DNA of 64,000 bases from Pseudonocardia petroleophila (GCF_014235185.1 NZ_CP060131.1:3107501-3171500); one strand, 5' to 3'. Positions 14,176 to 23,095 are shown, counted from the first letter of the stretch. Translations and numbers: made by a program. Notes: a model not told the origin generated them from the sequence alone.

Positions 14176-14997
14176 GTGGACGTCGTGGCTGTCCTGCAGG
14201 CCGTCGTGCACAGCGCGTGGCTGCTGCCGGTGCTCGCCCTGATGATCGCCGCCGACGGCCCGCTGCCGATGCTGCCGAGCGAGACCCTGCTGATGACGGC
14301 CGCGGCCGTCGCCTTCACCGAGGGGGACGTCGCCCTGCTGGTCGGGCTGTTCCTGGCCGCGGTGCTCGGGTCCGTGGCGGGCGACCTGCTCGTCTACGGG
14401 CTGGGGCGCACGTCGAACAAGCTCATCGCGGGCTCCTCGGAGGGCAGCTGCTCGGCGTGGGTGCGGCGGCACCTGCTGAAGCGGCCGGGGGCGGTGCTCG
14501 TCGGCGCCCGGTTCGTGCCCGGCGGGCGGCTCGTGAGCACCGCGGCCGCGGGCCGGTTCGGGCTGCCGCTGCGCCGGTTCGTGCCGTGGTCGCTGGCCAG
14601 CTCGGCCGCGTGGGCCGCCTACATGCTGGTGGTCGGGCGGGTGCTGGAGCCGATCACGGGCGGCAACCCGCTGCTCTGCGTGGCCGGGGCCGGGGTGCTC
14701 GCGGTGCTCACCGCCGGGGTGTTCGCGCTGGCGCGGCGGGTCACCCGGGGGCGGGTCCTGCCTGCCGACGTGGATCGACCGGTGTCGGCAGAGGCTCCCC
14801 GTTCCGCCGACACCGGTCATGAGCCTCAACGGCTCCCGGTGCGCGGGGATTCGGCCCTTTCTCGCTCTCCGTCGAGCGGGGCATCACGATCGGTGACCGG
14901 TCGAGTGGCTGTTGCCCGATCAACGGTCTCCGTCGAGCGACGGACGGCGGCCGACAGGCGCCCCGTCCGCGCGCCGCTCCCTCACGTGGGGGAGTAG
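14176..14997 (+). CDS. DedA family membrane protein (VTT domain)
   Basis: 273 residues. Membrane segments near 15-30, 35-50, 52-75, 130-155 and 165-190 with the DedA/VTT motif GARFVPGGRLVSTAAAGRFG, which carries the functionally important arginines. DedA proteins act in lipid (undecaprenyl phosphate or phosphatidylethanolamine) translocation and envelope homeostasis. Start is GTG at 14176 with GGAAGGG 8 nt upstream. The last 80 residues or so are a polar, arginine- and serine-rich tail not usual for the family, encoded by DNA that contains a perfect hairpin (14777-14818). The stop overlaps the convergent epoxide hydrolase gene by 16 bp. Confidence 0.88.
   Translation: MDVVAVLQAVVHSAWLLPVLALMIAADGPLPMLPSETLLMTAAAVAFTEGDVALLVGLFLAAVLGSVAGDLLVYGLGRTSNKLIAGSSEGSCSAWVRRHLLKRPGAVLVGARFVPGGRLVSTAAAGRFGLPLRRFVPWSLASSAAWAAYMLVVGRVLEPITGGNPLLCVAGAGVLAVLTAGVFALARRVTRGRVLPADVDRPVSAEAPRSADTGHEPQRLPVRGDSALSRSPSSGASRSVTGRVAVARSTVSVERRTAADRRPVRAPLPHVGE
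14777..14818. repeat. 13-bp perfect inverted repeat inside the dedA tail
   Basis: GACCGGTGTCGGC and its complement are 16 nt apart. A hairpin of this quality normally sits after a stop codon, yet the reading frame stays open through it. Confidence 0.7.
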
Positions 14998-15965
14998 CGG
15001 TCCGGATCCGTGGCGAAGGCCACGAGGGCGGCGTCCACCTCCGCGGCCCGTTCCTGCTGGGTCCAGTGCCCGCACCCGGGCAGGAGCCGCGCCTCGCGCA
15101 GGTCGGTGCAGGTGCGGCGCAGGGTCGCGGTGAGCGCGTCGAGGCCGATGCCGGCGACGACGGTGTCGCGGTCGCCCGCCAGGTACAGCGCGGGCGGGGT
15201 GATCGGGGCGCCGTGCCAGGCCGCCGTCAGCGCGTGGTTGCGGTCGAGGTTGCGGTACCAGTTCAGACCGCCGGTGAAGCCGTGGCGCGCGAACTCCGCG
15301 ACGTAGACGTCGAGGTCGTCGTCGGTGAGCCAGTCCGGAAGCTCCGGGCGGTCGTCGAGGGTGTCGAGGAACCCGCCCCCCGGCGGCACGACGAGCGGTC
15401 CGGCGCCGCCGATCCCGGTGAGGATGCGGCGCAGGGAGCGGCGGGGGTCGGCGGCCAGCTCGGCGTCGGCGGGGCCCGGTTCCTGGAACCACAGCTGGTA
15501 GAACCGCTCGCCGAAGCGGCGGGCCATCAGCGGCGTCGGCGGGCCCGCGGTGCGCGGGAGGTGGGGGACCGACAGCGCGGCGACCCCGCGCACCCGGTCC
15601 GGGCGCAGCAGCGCGGTGTGCCAGGCGACGGGGGCGCCCCAGTCGTGGCCGACGACCACCGCCCGCTCCGCCCCCACCGCGTCCAGCACGCCCACGGCGT
15701 CGCCGACGAGGTGCAGGATCGAGTAGTCCTCGACCGCGGCCGGGGCGTCGCTGCGCCCGTAGCCGCGCTGGTCCGGTGCCACGACGCGGAACCCGGCGGC
15801 ACCCAGCGCGGCGAGCTGGTGGCGCCAGGAGTACCAGCACTCCGGGAACCCGTGCAGGAGCAGGACGACCGGGCCGTCGGCGGGGCCGGACTCGGCCAGG
15901 TGCAGGTCGATCCCGTTGACGGCGACGGTGCGGTGGGTGATCTCCGTGATCTCCGTGGTGTCCAC
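14982..15965 (-). CDS. Alpha/beta-hydrolase, epoxide hydrolase type
   Basis: 327 residues. The oxyanion-hole motif HGFPECWYSW (from about 38) and nucleophile motif GHDWGAPVAW (aspartate 108) define the soluble epoxide hydrolase group; the cap domain follows and the catalytic histidine lies in GCGHWTQQE near the end. An aspartate nucleophile in place of serine separates it from esterases; haloalkane dehalogenases are related, but the HGFPE motif favours epoxides. Cytoplasmic. GTG at 15965 is preceded by TAGGTT at 7 nt, the leaderless pattern, which decides the start. Divergent from the flavin-fold gene at 16053. Confidence 0.85.
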   Translation of the reverse strand: MDTTEITEITHRTVAVNGIDLHLAESGPADGPVVLLLHGFPECWYSWRHQLAALGAAGFRVVAPDQRGYGRSDAPAAVEDYSILHLVGDAVGVLDAVGAERAVVVGHDWGAPVAWHTALLRPDRVRGVAALSVPHLPRTAGPPTPLMARRFGERFYQLWFQEPGPADAELAADPRRSLRRILTGIGGAGPLVVPPGGGFLDTLDDRPELPDWLTDDDLDVYVAEFARHGFTGGLNWYRNLDRNHALTAAWHGAPITPPALYLAGDRDTVVAGIGLDALTATLRRTCTDLREARLLPGCGHWTQQERAAEVDAALVAFATDPDRYSPT

Positions 15966-15972
15966 GGCGCCG

Positions 15973-15978
15973 AACCTA
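15973..15978 (-). promoter_or_regulatory. -10 hexamer TAGGTT, leaderless epoxide hydrolase gene
   Basis: Seven bases before the GTG at 15965. Confidence 0.5.
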
Positions 15979-16052
15979 CGCCCGGGAGCCCGGTCGACCG
16001 AGCGGGTGAGCCGCCCCGATGAGTCCGGGACGTCCACGTCGTCTCCTACGGT

Positions 16053-16583
16053 ATGGACACACGGAACCTCGCGGACCGCTACGCGCTGCCGGCCCTGGAC
16101 TGGTCCTCGGTCACCGACCGTCTCGGCGCCGGCTTCGGGCAGGCACCCGGTGCGGGTGGCCCCGACCGGCACACGACCTGGCTCACCACCCTCGATCCCG
16201 ACGGAGGCCCGCACGTCACCGCGGTCGGTGCGCTGTGGGTCGACGGCTGCCTGTGGTTCGAGACCGGCGAGACCACGCGCAAGGGCCGCAACCTGGCGCG
16301 CGATCCGCGGTGCACGGCCGCGATCTCCACGCGGGAGTTCGACCTGGTGGTCGCGGGCACCGCCGAGGTGGTGACCGAACGCGACACGGTCGCCCGGTTG
16401 GCCGCGGCCTGGGCCGAGGACGGCTGGCCGTGCGAGGTCGACGAGTCCGGCACGGCCCTCACCGCGCCGTTCAGCGCACCGTCGGCCGGTGGGCCGCCGT
16501 GGGCGGTCTACCGCCTGACCGCCCGGTCGGCGCACGCCGTCGCCACGGTCGAGCCGGGGGGCGCCACGCGCTGGACGTTCTGA
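16053..16583 (+). CDS. Pyridoxamine 5'-phosphate oxidase-fold protein
   Basis: 176 residues with the split-barrel flavin-binding fold: TTWLTTLDPDGGPHVTAVGA, then LWFETGETTRKGRNLARDPR, a signature of the PPOX family that includes F420- and FMN-dependent reductases. C-terminal WAVYRLTARSAHAV closes the barrel. The true cofactor (FMN, F420 or haem) is not evident. TACGGT abuts the ATG at 16053 directly, so the start or promoter may be slightly different; no ribosome site is seen. It ends 11 bp from the convergent PucR-type regulator gene. Confidence 0.85.
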   Translation: MDTRNLADRYALPALDWSSVTDRLGAGFGQAPGAGGPDRHTTWLTTLDPDGGPHVTAVGALWVDGCLWFETGETTRKGRNLARDPRCTAAISTREFDLVVAGTAEVVTERDTVARLAAAWAEDGWPCEVDESGTALTAPFSAPSAGGPPWAVYRLTARSAHAVATVEPGGATRWTF

Positions 16584-16594
16584 CCCGGCGGGCC

Positions 16595-18352
16595 CTACGG
16601 GGTGCGCAGGCGGCGCAGGTGCAGGGCGAGCTGGATCTCCAGGGCCCTGGCCGGCCCGGACCAGTCGGCGCCGAGCAGGACGGCGACGCGCTCCAGGCGC
16701 TGGGTGACGGTGTTGACGTGCACGTGCAGCTCGCCCGCCGCCCGCCGCGGGCTGGCCCCGGCGGCGAAGTACGCCTCCAGGGTGCCGAGCAGGTCGCTGC
16801 CGCGCCGCGCGTCGTAGTCGACGACGGGTCCGAGCATGTCGTGCACGTAGTCGCCGACGTCGGCCGGCTCCCCGACGAGCCCGGCGAACCCGATCTCGCG
16901 CGCCGATCCCGCCCGCCGCCCGAGCGCCACGAGCGCCCCCGCGGTGCGCCGGGCCCGCTCGTGGACCTCGCGCAGGCCGCCCCCGGGCACCACCGGGCCC
17001 GCGGTGCCGATCGTCGGGCCGTCGCCGAGGCGGCGCGCGAGGGCCGCCGCCACGGCGGACGGGTCGGTGCCGGGCACGACGGCCACGAGGTCGTCGCCGT
17101 GCGGCCCGGCCAGCCCGCCGCCGTCGCCCGCGACCACCGCGAGACCGCGCACCGGACCGCGGCACACCGCCACCACGTGCGGGACGCCGAGCTGCAGCCC
17201 CAGCAGCCGGCCGCGCTCCACCAGCGCGGGGTCGGGCTCGCCGCCGTCGCGGGCGAGGAGCTCGGTGAGCAGGTCGGTGCGCACGCGCTGGTCGGACTCC
17301 GCCGCGCGCAACCGGAACAGCAGCACCAGCGCGGTGACCATCGCCGCGCGCTCCACGGTGCGGACCTGCCCGCGGTCGAGCTCGTCGACCCCGCCGAGCA
17401 CCAGCGTGCCCAGCCGCTGCCCGGCCGCGCTGACGGCCACCGCCCACCCGTCGCCCGCGCGCGTCAGCCGGCCGGACCCCTCGGCCGCGACGGGGCGCGG
17501 GACCGGCCCGTCGCCGTAGGTGGCGAGGCAGTGGTCGTCGACGTCGAACACGGCCACCCGGCAGGCGAGCAGCTCGCCGAGGGTGGCGGCGATGTCGTCG
17601 ACCCCGCCGCCGGACAGCACCACCTGGGAGAACCGGTCGTGCGCCGTGGCGGCCTGCTCGATCCCGGCGTGGGCGGCGGACAGGGCGGCGAGGGCGTCGG
17701 CGGTCTCGGCGACGCGGCGGGCCTGCACGAGCGACACCGCGGCCAGCGCCGCGAGCGAGCCGAGCAGCGCCACCTCGTCGCGCCGGAACACGCGGCGGGC
17801 GCGGTGCGAGGCGAACAGCACCCCGACGAAGTCGCCGTCGACGAGCAGCGGCGTCCCGCAGATCGCGACGAGACCCTCCTCGCCGACCGCGCCGTCGATC
17901 TCGGGGGTGTGGTCGTAGCGCTCGTCGGCGGGGTAGTCGGCGGTCCAGTACGGGCGCCGCGTCTGGGCGACGAGCCCGCCGAGCCCGGCCCCGAGCGGGA
18001 GCCGCAGGGTCTGGAACCGCGCCGACACCGACCCCGCCGTCGCCCGCATGAACGTGTCGCCGAGATCGGGGTCGAACAGCGTCAGGTAGGCGACGTCGGT
18101 GCCGAGCAGGCTGCGGGCCCGGCGCACGATGGCGTCGAGGACGCCGCGCGGGTCGGCGACCGAGGCGAGGTCCCTGGCGGTCTCGACGAGCGCCGAGAGC
18201 TCCGCCTCCCGGCGGCGGTGCTCGTCGATCCCGGCCCGGATCCGCAGCGCGAGCTCGCGGGCCTCGGGATGCTGCTGCGCCTGCTCGGAGATGCGGTCGG
18301 CGGACGCATCCTCGGCGAGCAGGCGCAGCAGGTCGAGCGCGGTCTGCGGCAC
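16595..18352 (-). CDS. GAF-domain regulator with C-terminal PucR helix-turn-helix
   Basis: 585 residues. An N-terminal helical region is followed by a GAF domain (about 55-200) containing GTDVAYLTLFDPDLGDTFMR and LPLGAGLGGLVAQTRRPYW, a middle region related to CdaR/PucR activators, and the PucR-type helix-turn-helix RRAAGELHVHVNTVTQRLER near the C-terminus. Such proteins activate catabolic operons in response to aromatic or nitrogenous ligands. GTG at 18352 has TAAGTT 7 nt upstream, inside the end of the MFS gene. It is codirectional with the MFS carrier and the SDR gene, which are likely its targets. Confidence 0.9.
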   Translation of the reverse strand: MPQTALDLLRLLAEDASADRISEQAQQHPEARELALRIRAGIDEHRRREAELSALVETARDLASVADPRGVLDAIVRRARSLLGTDVAYLTLFDPDLGDTFMRATAGSVSARFQTLRLPLGAGLGGLVAQTRRPYWTADYPADERYDHTPEIDGAVGEEGLVAICGTPLLVDGDFVGVLFASHRARRVFRRDEVALLGSLAALAAVSLVQARRVAETADALAALSAAHAGIEQAATAHDRFSQVVLSGGGVDDIAATLGELLACRVAVFDVDDHCLATYGDGPVPRPVAAEGSGRLTRAGDGWAVAVSAAGQRLGTLVLGGVDELDRGQVRTVERAAMVTALVLLFRLRAAESDQRVRTDLLTELLARDGGEPDPALVERGRLLGLQLGVPHVVAVCRGPVRGLAVVAGDGGGLAGPHGDDLVAVVPGTDPSAVAAALARRLGDGPTIGTAGPVVPGGGLREVHERARRTAGALVALGRRAGSAREIGFAGLVGEPADVGDYVHDMLGPVVDYDARRGSDLLGTLEAYFAAGASPRRAAGELHVHVNTVTQRLERVAVLLGADWSGPARALEIQLALHLRRLRTP

Positions 18353-18359
18353 GCGGGAG

Positions 18360-18365
18360 AACTTA
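18360..18365 (-). promoter_or_regulatory. -10 hexamer TAAGTT, leaderless pucR-type gene
   Basis: Seven bases before the GTG at 18352; overlaps the stop region of the MFS gene, so the regulator can be transcribed on its own. Confidence 0.5.
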
Positions 18366-19700
18366 GCGCGACACGGCCTTCGGCAGCGCCGGGTCGTCGG
18401 CGAGGTCGCGGTGGCGCGTCTCGGAGTAGGTGGCCACCGCGAGGATCGTCAGCACCGCCGACGCCGCGACGTACACCGCGACCGGGTACCCGCTGCCGTA
18501 CGCCGTGATCAGCGCGACCGCGATCAGCGGGGCGAGACCACCGGCGAGGATCGACGCGAGCTGGTAGCCGATCGACACGCCCGAGTAGCGCACCTTCGTG
18601 CCGAACAGCTCGGACAGGAACGCCGCCTGCGGCCCGTACATGGCGCCGTGGAAGACCAGCCCGCCGACGACGGCGAGCACGGCAGCGCCGAAGCTGCGCG
18701 TGTCGAGCAGCGCGATGAACGCGAACGCCCACACCCCGACGCCGACGGCCCCGAGCAGGTAGATCGGCTTGCGGCCGAACCGGTCGCTCAGCGCACCCCA
18801 GATCGGGATGGTCACGAAGTGCACCGCCGCACCGATCAGCACCGCGCCGAGCACGAAGCTCGTCGAGAGGTCGAGCTGCGTCGTCGCGTAGGTGCTGACG
18901 ACGATCGTGAAGATGTAGTACGAGACGTTCTCGGCGAACCGCGCGCCCATCGCCGTCAGCACCTCGCGCGGGTAGCTGCGCAGCACCTCGAGGATCGGCA
19001 TGGCGTCGGCGGCGCCGTCGGCGGCCCGCTGCTTCGCGAGCTCCTGCGCCTCGCGGAAGACCGGCGACTCCTCGACCGACAGGCGGATGTAGAGCCCGAT
19101 CAGCACGAGGACGGCGGAGAGCAGGAACGGGATGCGCCATCCCCAGGACAGGAAGTCGGCCTCGCTCTGGAACGCCGCGAGCAGCGCCAGGATGCCGTTG
19201 GCGAGCAGCTGCCCGCCCGGGGCGCCGGCCTGCGGCCAGCTCGCCCAGAACCCGCGGCGCTTCGGGTCGCCGTGCTCGGAGACGATGAGCACCGCCCCGC
19301 CCCACTCGCCGCCGAGCGCGAAGCCCTGCACGAGCCGCAGCAGCACGAGGATGATCGGCGCCGCGATGCCGATGGTGGCGTAGCCGGGCAGCAGCCCGAT
19401 GAGGAACGTCGCGACGCCCATCATCAGCAGGCTGACGACGAGCAGCGTCTTGCGGCCGATCTTGTCGCCGTAGTGGCCGAACACCAGCCCGCCGACCGGG
19501 CGGGCGATGAAGCCGACGGCGAACGTGCCGAGCGAGAGCAGCACGCCCGTCGCCGGGTCGTTGCCGGGGAAGAAGACGGTGGGGAAGACGAGCGCCGCGG
19601 CGACGCCGTAGAGGAAGAAGTCGTACCACTCGACCGTGGTGCCGGCCATGCTCGCGCCGACGACCTTGACGATGGAGCTGCGTGGCTGGGTCTCAGCCAT
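18363..19700 (-). CDS. MFS metabolite:H+ symporter (MHS family)
   Basis: 445 residues, about 12 membrane helices. The N-terminal GTTVEWYDFFLYGVAAAL and GGLVFGHYGDKIGRKTLLV are hallmarks of the MHS branch (proline/betaine, shikimate, alpha-ketoglutarate carriers); LVQGFALGGEWGGAVLIVSE is the loop after helix 4. The ATG at 19700 has AAAGG upstream. It sits 17 bp after the hydroxybutyrate dehydrogenase-like gene in the same direction, so together they probably import and oxidise a small carboxylic acid; 3-hydroxybutyrate is the simplest guess. Confidence 0.9.
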   Translation of the reverse strand: MAETQPRSSIVKVVGASMAGTTVEWYDFFLYGVAAALVFPTVFFPGNDPATGVLLSLGTFAVGFIARPVGGLVFGHYGDKIGRKTLLVVSLLMMGVATFLIGLLPGYATIGIAAPIILVLLRLVQGFALGGEWGGAVLIVSEHGDPKRRGFWASWPQAGAPGGQLLANGILALLAAFQSEADFLSWGWRIPFLLSAVLVLIGLYIRLSVEESPVFREAQELAKQRAADGAADAMPILEVLRSYPREVLTAMGARFAENVSYYIFTIVVSTYATTQLDLSTSFVLGAVLIGAAVHFVTIPIWGALSDRFGRKPIYLLGAVGVGVWAFAFIALLDTRSFGAAVLAVVGGLVFHGAMYGPQAAFLSELFGTKVRYSGVSIGYQLASILAGGLAPLIAVALITAYGSGYPVAVYVAASAVLTILAVATYSETRHRDLADDPALPKAVSR

Positions 19701-19717
19701 GGGGCAACCCTTTCTGA

Positions 19718-20455
19718 CTAGTGGGCGGTCCAGCCGCCGTCCATGAGCAGGGAGGTACCGGAGATCGAGCCGGACGCCGGGCCGTAGAGCACGGCGGCGA
19801 GCTCGGCGACCTCCGCGGGTTCGACGAGCCGCTTCACCGCCACGGGGGTGAGCATGATCCGTTCCAGGACCTCGGACTCGTCGATGCCGTGCGTGCGCGC
19901 CTGGTCGGCGATCTGCTTCTCGACCAGCGGTGTGCGCACGTAGGCGGGGTTGAGGCAGTTGCTGGTGACGCCGTGCGCCGCGCCCTCCAGCGCGATCACC
20001 TTCGACAGTCCCTCCAGCCCGTGCTTGGCGCTGACGTAGGCCGACTTGAACGGGCTCGCGCGCACCCCGTGCACGCTGGAGACGTTGACGATCCGCCCCC
20101 AGCCGCGCTCGTACATGTGCGGCAGGACCAGCCGGGAGAGCCGGAACGGCGCCTCCAGCATCACGCGCAGGATGAACCCGAACCGCTCGGGGTCGAACTC
20201 GTGCACGGGCGCGACGTGCTGGATGCCCGCGTTGTTGACGAGCACGTCCACCGCCGACGGCAGCGCGTCGACGGCGTCGAGGTCGGAGAGGTCGCACACG
20301 ACGCGCTCCACCCCGTCGAGCGCCTGGAGGCCCGCCTCGTCGCGGTCGACCGCGATGACGTGAGCCCCGTCGTCGACGAGGCGGCGCGTGATCGCCGCCC
20401 CGATCCCGGACGCCGCACCCGTGACCAGCGCCGTCCGTCCCGCCAGAATCGTCAT
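19718..20455 (-). CDS. Short-chain dehydrogenase, 3-hydroxybutyrate dehydrogenase-like
   Basis: 245 residues. Rossmann motif TGAASGIG (13-20) for NAD(H), NNAG near 80, catalytic serine in VNVSSVHG and YxxxK in SAYVSAKHGLEG. NCLNPAYVRTPLVEKQIADQ and the length match bacterial D-3-hydroxybutyrate dehydrogenases, which interconvert 3-hydroxybutyrate and acetoacetate. TAACGT lies 8 nt before the ATG, predicting a leaderless message. First gene of a unit with the MHS carrier and the PucR-type regulator. Substrate assignment rests on similarity to the family and the neighbouring carrier. Confidence 0.85.
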   Translation of the reverse strand: MTILAGRTALVTGAASGIGAAITRRLVDDGAHVIAVDRDEAGLQALDGVERVVCDLSDLDAVDALPSAVDVLVNNAGIQHVAPVHEFDPERFGFILRVMLEAPFRLSRLVLPHMYERGWGRIVNVSSVHGVRASPFKSAYVSAKHGLEGLSKVIALEGAAHGVTSNCLNPAYVRTPLVEKQIADQARTHGIDESEVLERIMLTPVAVKRLVEPAEVAELAAVLYGPASGSISGTSLLMDGGWTAH

Positions 20456-20463
20456 GGGCCGAG

Positions 20464-20469
20464 ACGTTA
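20464..20469 (-). promoter_or_regulatory. -10 hexamer TAACGT, leaderless SDR gene
   Basis: Eight bases before the ATG at 20455. Confidence 0.5.
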
Positions 20470-20601
20470 GGGGAGTGTGAGGCGCATCGCCGTGTGTCGT
20501 CGGCCCATATCCGCGTGCACTCGCATGTGCGAGGAGGCCACCAGCCGATTCCGTCTCAGGATGAGAACGTGCCGGTGATCACGGCCGGTGATACTTCCGC
20601 C

Positions 20602-20859
20602 ATGAAGAGCGATGTGTGGGAGGCCGAGGTCGGGATCGACCACGCCGCGTGGCTCGCCACGGAGAGCCGCACCGCGGGTCTGGCTCGGGAGTACCGGCCG
20701 ATCGACATCGGGGAGGGGCGGATCCGCTACAGCTACCTCGCCCTCGGGGCCGCCCGTGAGCTGGGCGAGGAGGAGGACGGCTACCTCACCGACGACGCCG
20801 AGGGTCTGCGCGTCTGGATCGGGGACGACGCCTTCGAGCTGGAGCTGACCGACGGCTGA
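20602..20859 (+). CDS. Small acidic protein, unknown, 85 residues
   Basis: Starts MKSDVWEAEVGIDHAAWLAT and ends with an acidic stretch GEEEDGYLTDDAEGLRVWIG. No membrane segment. The family is not one I can name. GATACT lies 6 nt before the ATG at 20602, matching the leaderless pattern of this window, so I prefer it to longer in-frame starts upstream. It is divergent from the SDR gene and 139 bp before the CDF gene. Confidence 0.65.
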   Translation: MKSDVWEAEVGIDHAAWLATESRTAGLAREYRPIDIGEGRIRYSYLALGAARELGEEEDGYLTDDAEGLRVWIGDDAFELELTDG

Positions 20860-20985
20860 GACTTCGCGGCCCGGGCGGTCATCGTGCGCGTGATACGTGA
20901 GATACCGAACCAATCGATGTCGAACGGAAGGCGCACGATGACCCCCACCCCGGTCGTCGGACGGCTCGCGGGGGCGCTGAGCGCG

Positions 20986-20991
20986 TAGCGT
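20986..20991 (+). promoter_or_regulatory. -10 hexamer TAGCGT, leaderless CDF gene
   Basis: Seven bases before the GTG at 20999. Confidence 0.55.
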
Positions 20992-20998
20992 TCCCGCC

Positions 20999-21997
20999 GT
21001 GCCGGAGCAGGAGAAGACCGGGGGCGGCGAGAGCACGCTCACCGTGCTCGTCGCGCTGGGGGCGAACGCACTGATCGGCGTGCTCAAGCTGGTGGCCGGC
21101 GTGCTCACCGGCTCCGCGGCGATGCTCGCGGAGGCGGCGCACTCCGTCGCCGACACCGCGACCGAGGGGCTGCTGCTCACGGCGCTGCGCCGCTCGGAGA
21201 AGCCCGCCGACCGCCGTCATCCCTTCGGCTACGGCAAGGAGCGGTTCTTCTGGGCGCTCATCGCCGCCGTCAGCATCTTCGTCTCCGGCGCGGTGTTCGC
21301 GATCTACGAGGGACTCTCGACGATGCTCGGCGAGGGCGAGGAGCAGACCCTCGTCTGGGTCGCCTACGCCGTCCTCGGCGGGTCCTTCCTGCTGGAGGGC
21401 GTCTCGTGGCTGCAGGCGGTCAGGCAGGTCCGGAACGAGTCGCGCGCCCACGACCAGGGCTTCGTGCAGTTCCTGCGCACCACCGACGACCCCACCGTCA
21501 AGACGGTGTTCTTCGAGGACAGCGCCGCCCTGGTCGGTCTGCTGCTGGCGCTGGGCGGGATCGGGCTGCACCAGATCACCGGGTCGAGCTTCTGGGACGG
21601 GCTGGCGTCGCTGCTGATCGGGGTGCTGCTCTCCGGCGTCGCCTACGTACTGGGGGCCACGAACAAGGGCCTGCTGATCGGCCGGCAGGCCGACCCCCGG
21701 CTCGTGTACGCGGTGCGCGACCACCTCGCCGCGCGGCCGGAGGTCGAGAAGGTCGTCGACCTGCTCACGATGACGCTCGGCACCGACCGCGTGCTGGTCT
21801 GCGCCCGCGTCGACTTCGACGACGCGCTGGGCGCGGCCGACCTCGAGCGCGCGTGCGTGGAGATCGACGACTCCCTGCGCGAGCGGTTCCCGCAGCTCGA
21901 CGAGATCTTCCTGGAACCGGTGCCCCGCACCGACGAGCGGCTGCGGGCGCGGGTGCTGGACCGCTACGGCGCGGGCATCGCCGCCCCGCCCACCTGA
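20999..21997 (+). CDS. Cation diffusion facilitator (CDF) metal exporter
   Basis: 332 residues. Six membrane helices in the first 220 residues; HSVADTATEGLL (helix 2) and FEDSAALVGLLLALGG (helix 5) are the two metal-site helices of CDF exporters, with HxxxD and DxxxD-type ligands partly altered (HSVAD; EDSAA). The cytoplasmic C-terminal domain follows. CDF proteins expel Zn2+, Co2+, Fe2+ or Mn2+ in exchange for protons. GTG start at 20999, leaderless. The segment RRHPFGYGKERFFWAL is a family signature. The metal cannot be named from sequence. Confidence 0.9.
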   Translation: MPEQEKTGGGESTLTVLVALGANALIGVLKLVAGVLTGSAAMLAEAAHSVADTATEGLLLTALRRSEKPADRRHPFGYGKERFFWALIAAVSIFVSGAVFAIYEGLSTMLGEGEEQTLVWVAYAVLGGSFLLEGVSWLQAVRQVRNESRAHDQGFVQFLRTTDDPTVKTVFFEDSAALVGLLLALGGIGLHQITGSSFWDGLASLLIGVLLSGVAYVLGATNKGLLIGRQADPRLVYAVRDHLAARPEVEKVVDLLTMTLGTDRVLVCARVDFDDALGAADLERACVEIDDSLRERFPQLDEIFLEPVPRTDERLRARVLDRYGAGIAAPPT

Positions 21998-22010
21998 CCC
22001 CGGCCCGTCG

Positions 22011-22076
22011 GTGATCGGCGCGTGCCGCACGGTGCGGCCCTCGGGAGGGCGCTGGGGTGCGGCCGGCACCGATCAC
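22011..22076 (+). terminator. Imperfect 20-bp inverted repeat after the CDF gene
   Basis: Arms GTGATCGG...CCGCAC (22011-22030) and GTGCGG...CGATCAC (22057-22076) with a few internal mismatches, 14 nt after the CDF stop. The right arm is part of a 30-bp sequence that recurs at 23140-23169. Confidence 0.55.
22047..22076. repeat. 30-bp repeat, left copy flanking the DUF559 pseudogene
   Basis: 28 of 30 bases match 23140-23169 in the same orientation (core GGGCGCTGGGGTGCGGCCGG then CGATCAC). The copies bracket the DUF559 gene, about 1.06 kb apart. Confidence 0.7.
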
Positions 22077-22257
22077 GGTCCGGTCGGGGTGTCGCGCGGC
22101 GGCACGGGCGGAAGGCGTCGGGATGGACGGAGCCGGTACCGCTCCCGGTCCCGTGATCGTCGTTCACCGCACGGTGCTGCCCGGGACCACGGTGTGCGGG
22201 AGGGAAGGATCGTGGGCGGGAGGGAACCGCGGGCGGTCCCGTTCCGTCCAACCCGCC

Positions 22258-23095
22258 GTGAACCTGTGCCGACCGTTCCGCGGAACCCGGGCCGTCGCCT
22301 TCGGGATCCTCACCCCGACGATGCTGCGCGGCCCGCGCTTCCGTCGCCTGTTCCGCGACGTCTACGGCTGCGCCGACGTCGAGGTCGATCTCGCGCTGCG
22401 CTCCGAGGCCGCGTACCTGCTCGTCGAGGGCACCGGGTTGCTCGGCGGGTACTCCGCGGCCGAGCTGCTGGGTGCCTCCTGCGGACCGGAGGACGCCCCC
22501 GCCGAGGTCGTCAGCCCGACGCGGATGCGGTCGCGGCCCGGCCTGCTCGTGCGGGAGGAGGCGGTCCCGCCCGGCGAGCGGTGGCGGGTGGGGGAGGTGC
22601 GGGTGACGTCGCCGCTGCACACCGCCTTCCGCCTGGCCTGCAGGCTCCCGCTCGTCGAGGCGGTGGTGGCGGTCGACGCGCTGGCGCACCGGTTCTCGCT
22701 GGACCCGTGGGACGTGGCCCGCTTCGGCCACCACCACCTCGGCGCGCCCGGGAGCGGGCGGCTCCCCGACGTCGCGCGGCTCGCCCACCCGCTCGCGGAG
22801 TCCCCGATGGAGACGCGGATCCGGCTGGCCATCGCGTTCGACGGGCTTCCGCCACCGGTCCTGCAGCACCCCGCGGGCGCCTACGACCTCGACACGCCCT
22901 ACCCCGACGTGCTGCTCGCGGGAGTACGACGGTCGGGAGCACCGCACGCCCGAGCGCGCGCGACGGGACCTCGCCCGCCAGGCGTATCTGTCGTCGGCCG
23001 GCTGGACGGTGCTCCGCTTCGGAGCCGCTGACGTGCTCCACCGGCCGCGGACGGTGGCGGCCGCGGTGCGGCGGGCCCTCGCCGCCCGCTCCTCC
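22258..23095 (+). pseudogene. DUF559-type protein disrupted by a frameshift
   Basis: The N-terminal part, from GTG 22258 (LCRPFRGTRAVAFGILTPTM), contains an AbiEi-like antitoxin region common in actinobacterial proteins that end in a DUF559 domain, a PD-(D/E)XK nuclease fold related to very short patch repair endonucleases. At 22921 one extra G breaks the frame: before it the protein reads TPYPDVLLA, and in the +1 frame it continues EYDGREHRTPERARRDLARQ and GWTVLRFGAADVLHRPRTVA, the expected DUF559 C-terminus. No natural stop follows in the restored frame, so the end at about 23095 is an estimate. Either a pseudogene or a sequence error. Confidence 0.8.

Noticed and set aside
16019-18508. An 829-codon frame opposite the PucR-type regulator
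   Set aside because: No recognisable domain; composition is that of the antisense of a real gene.
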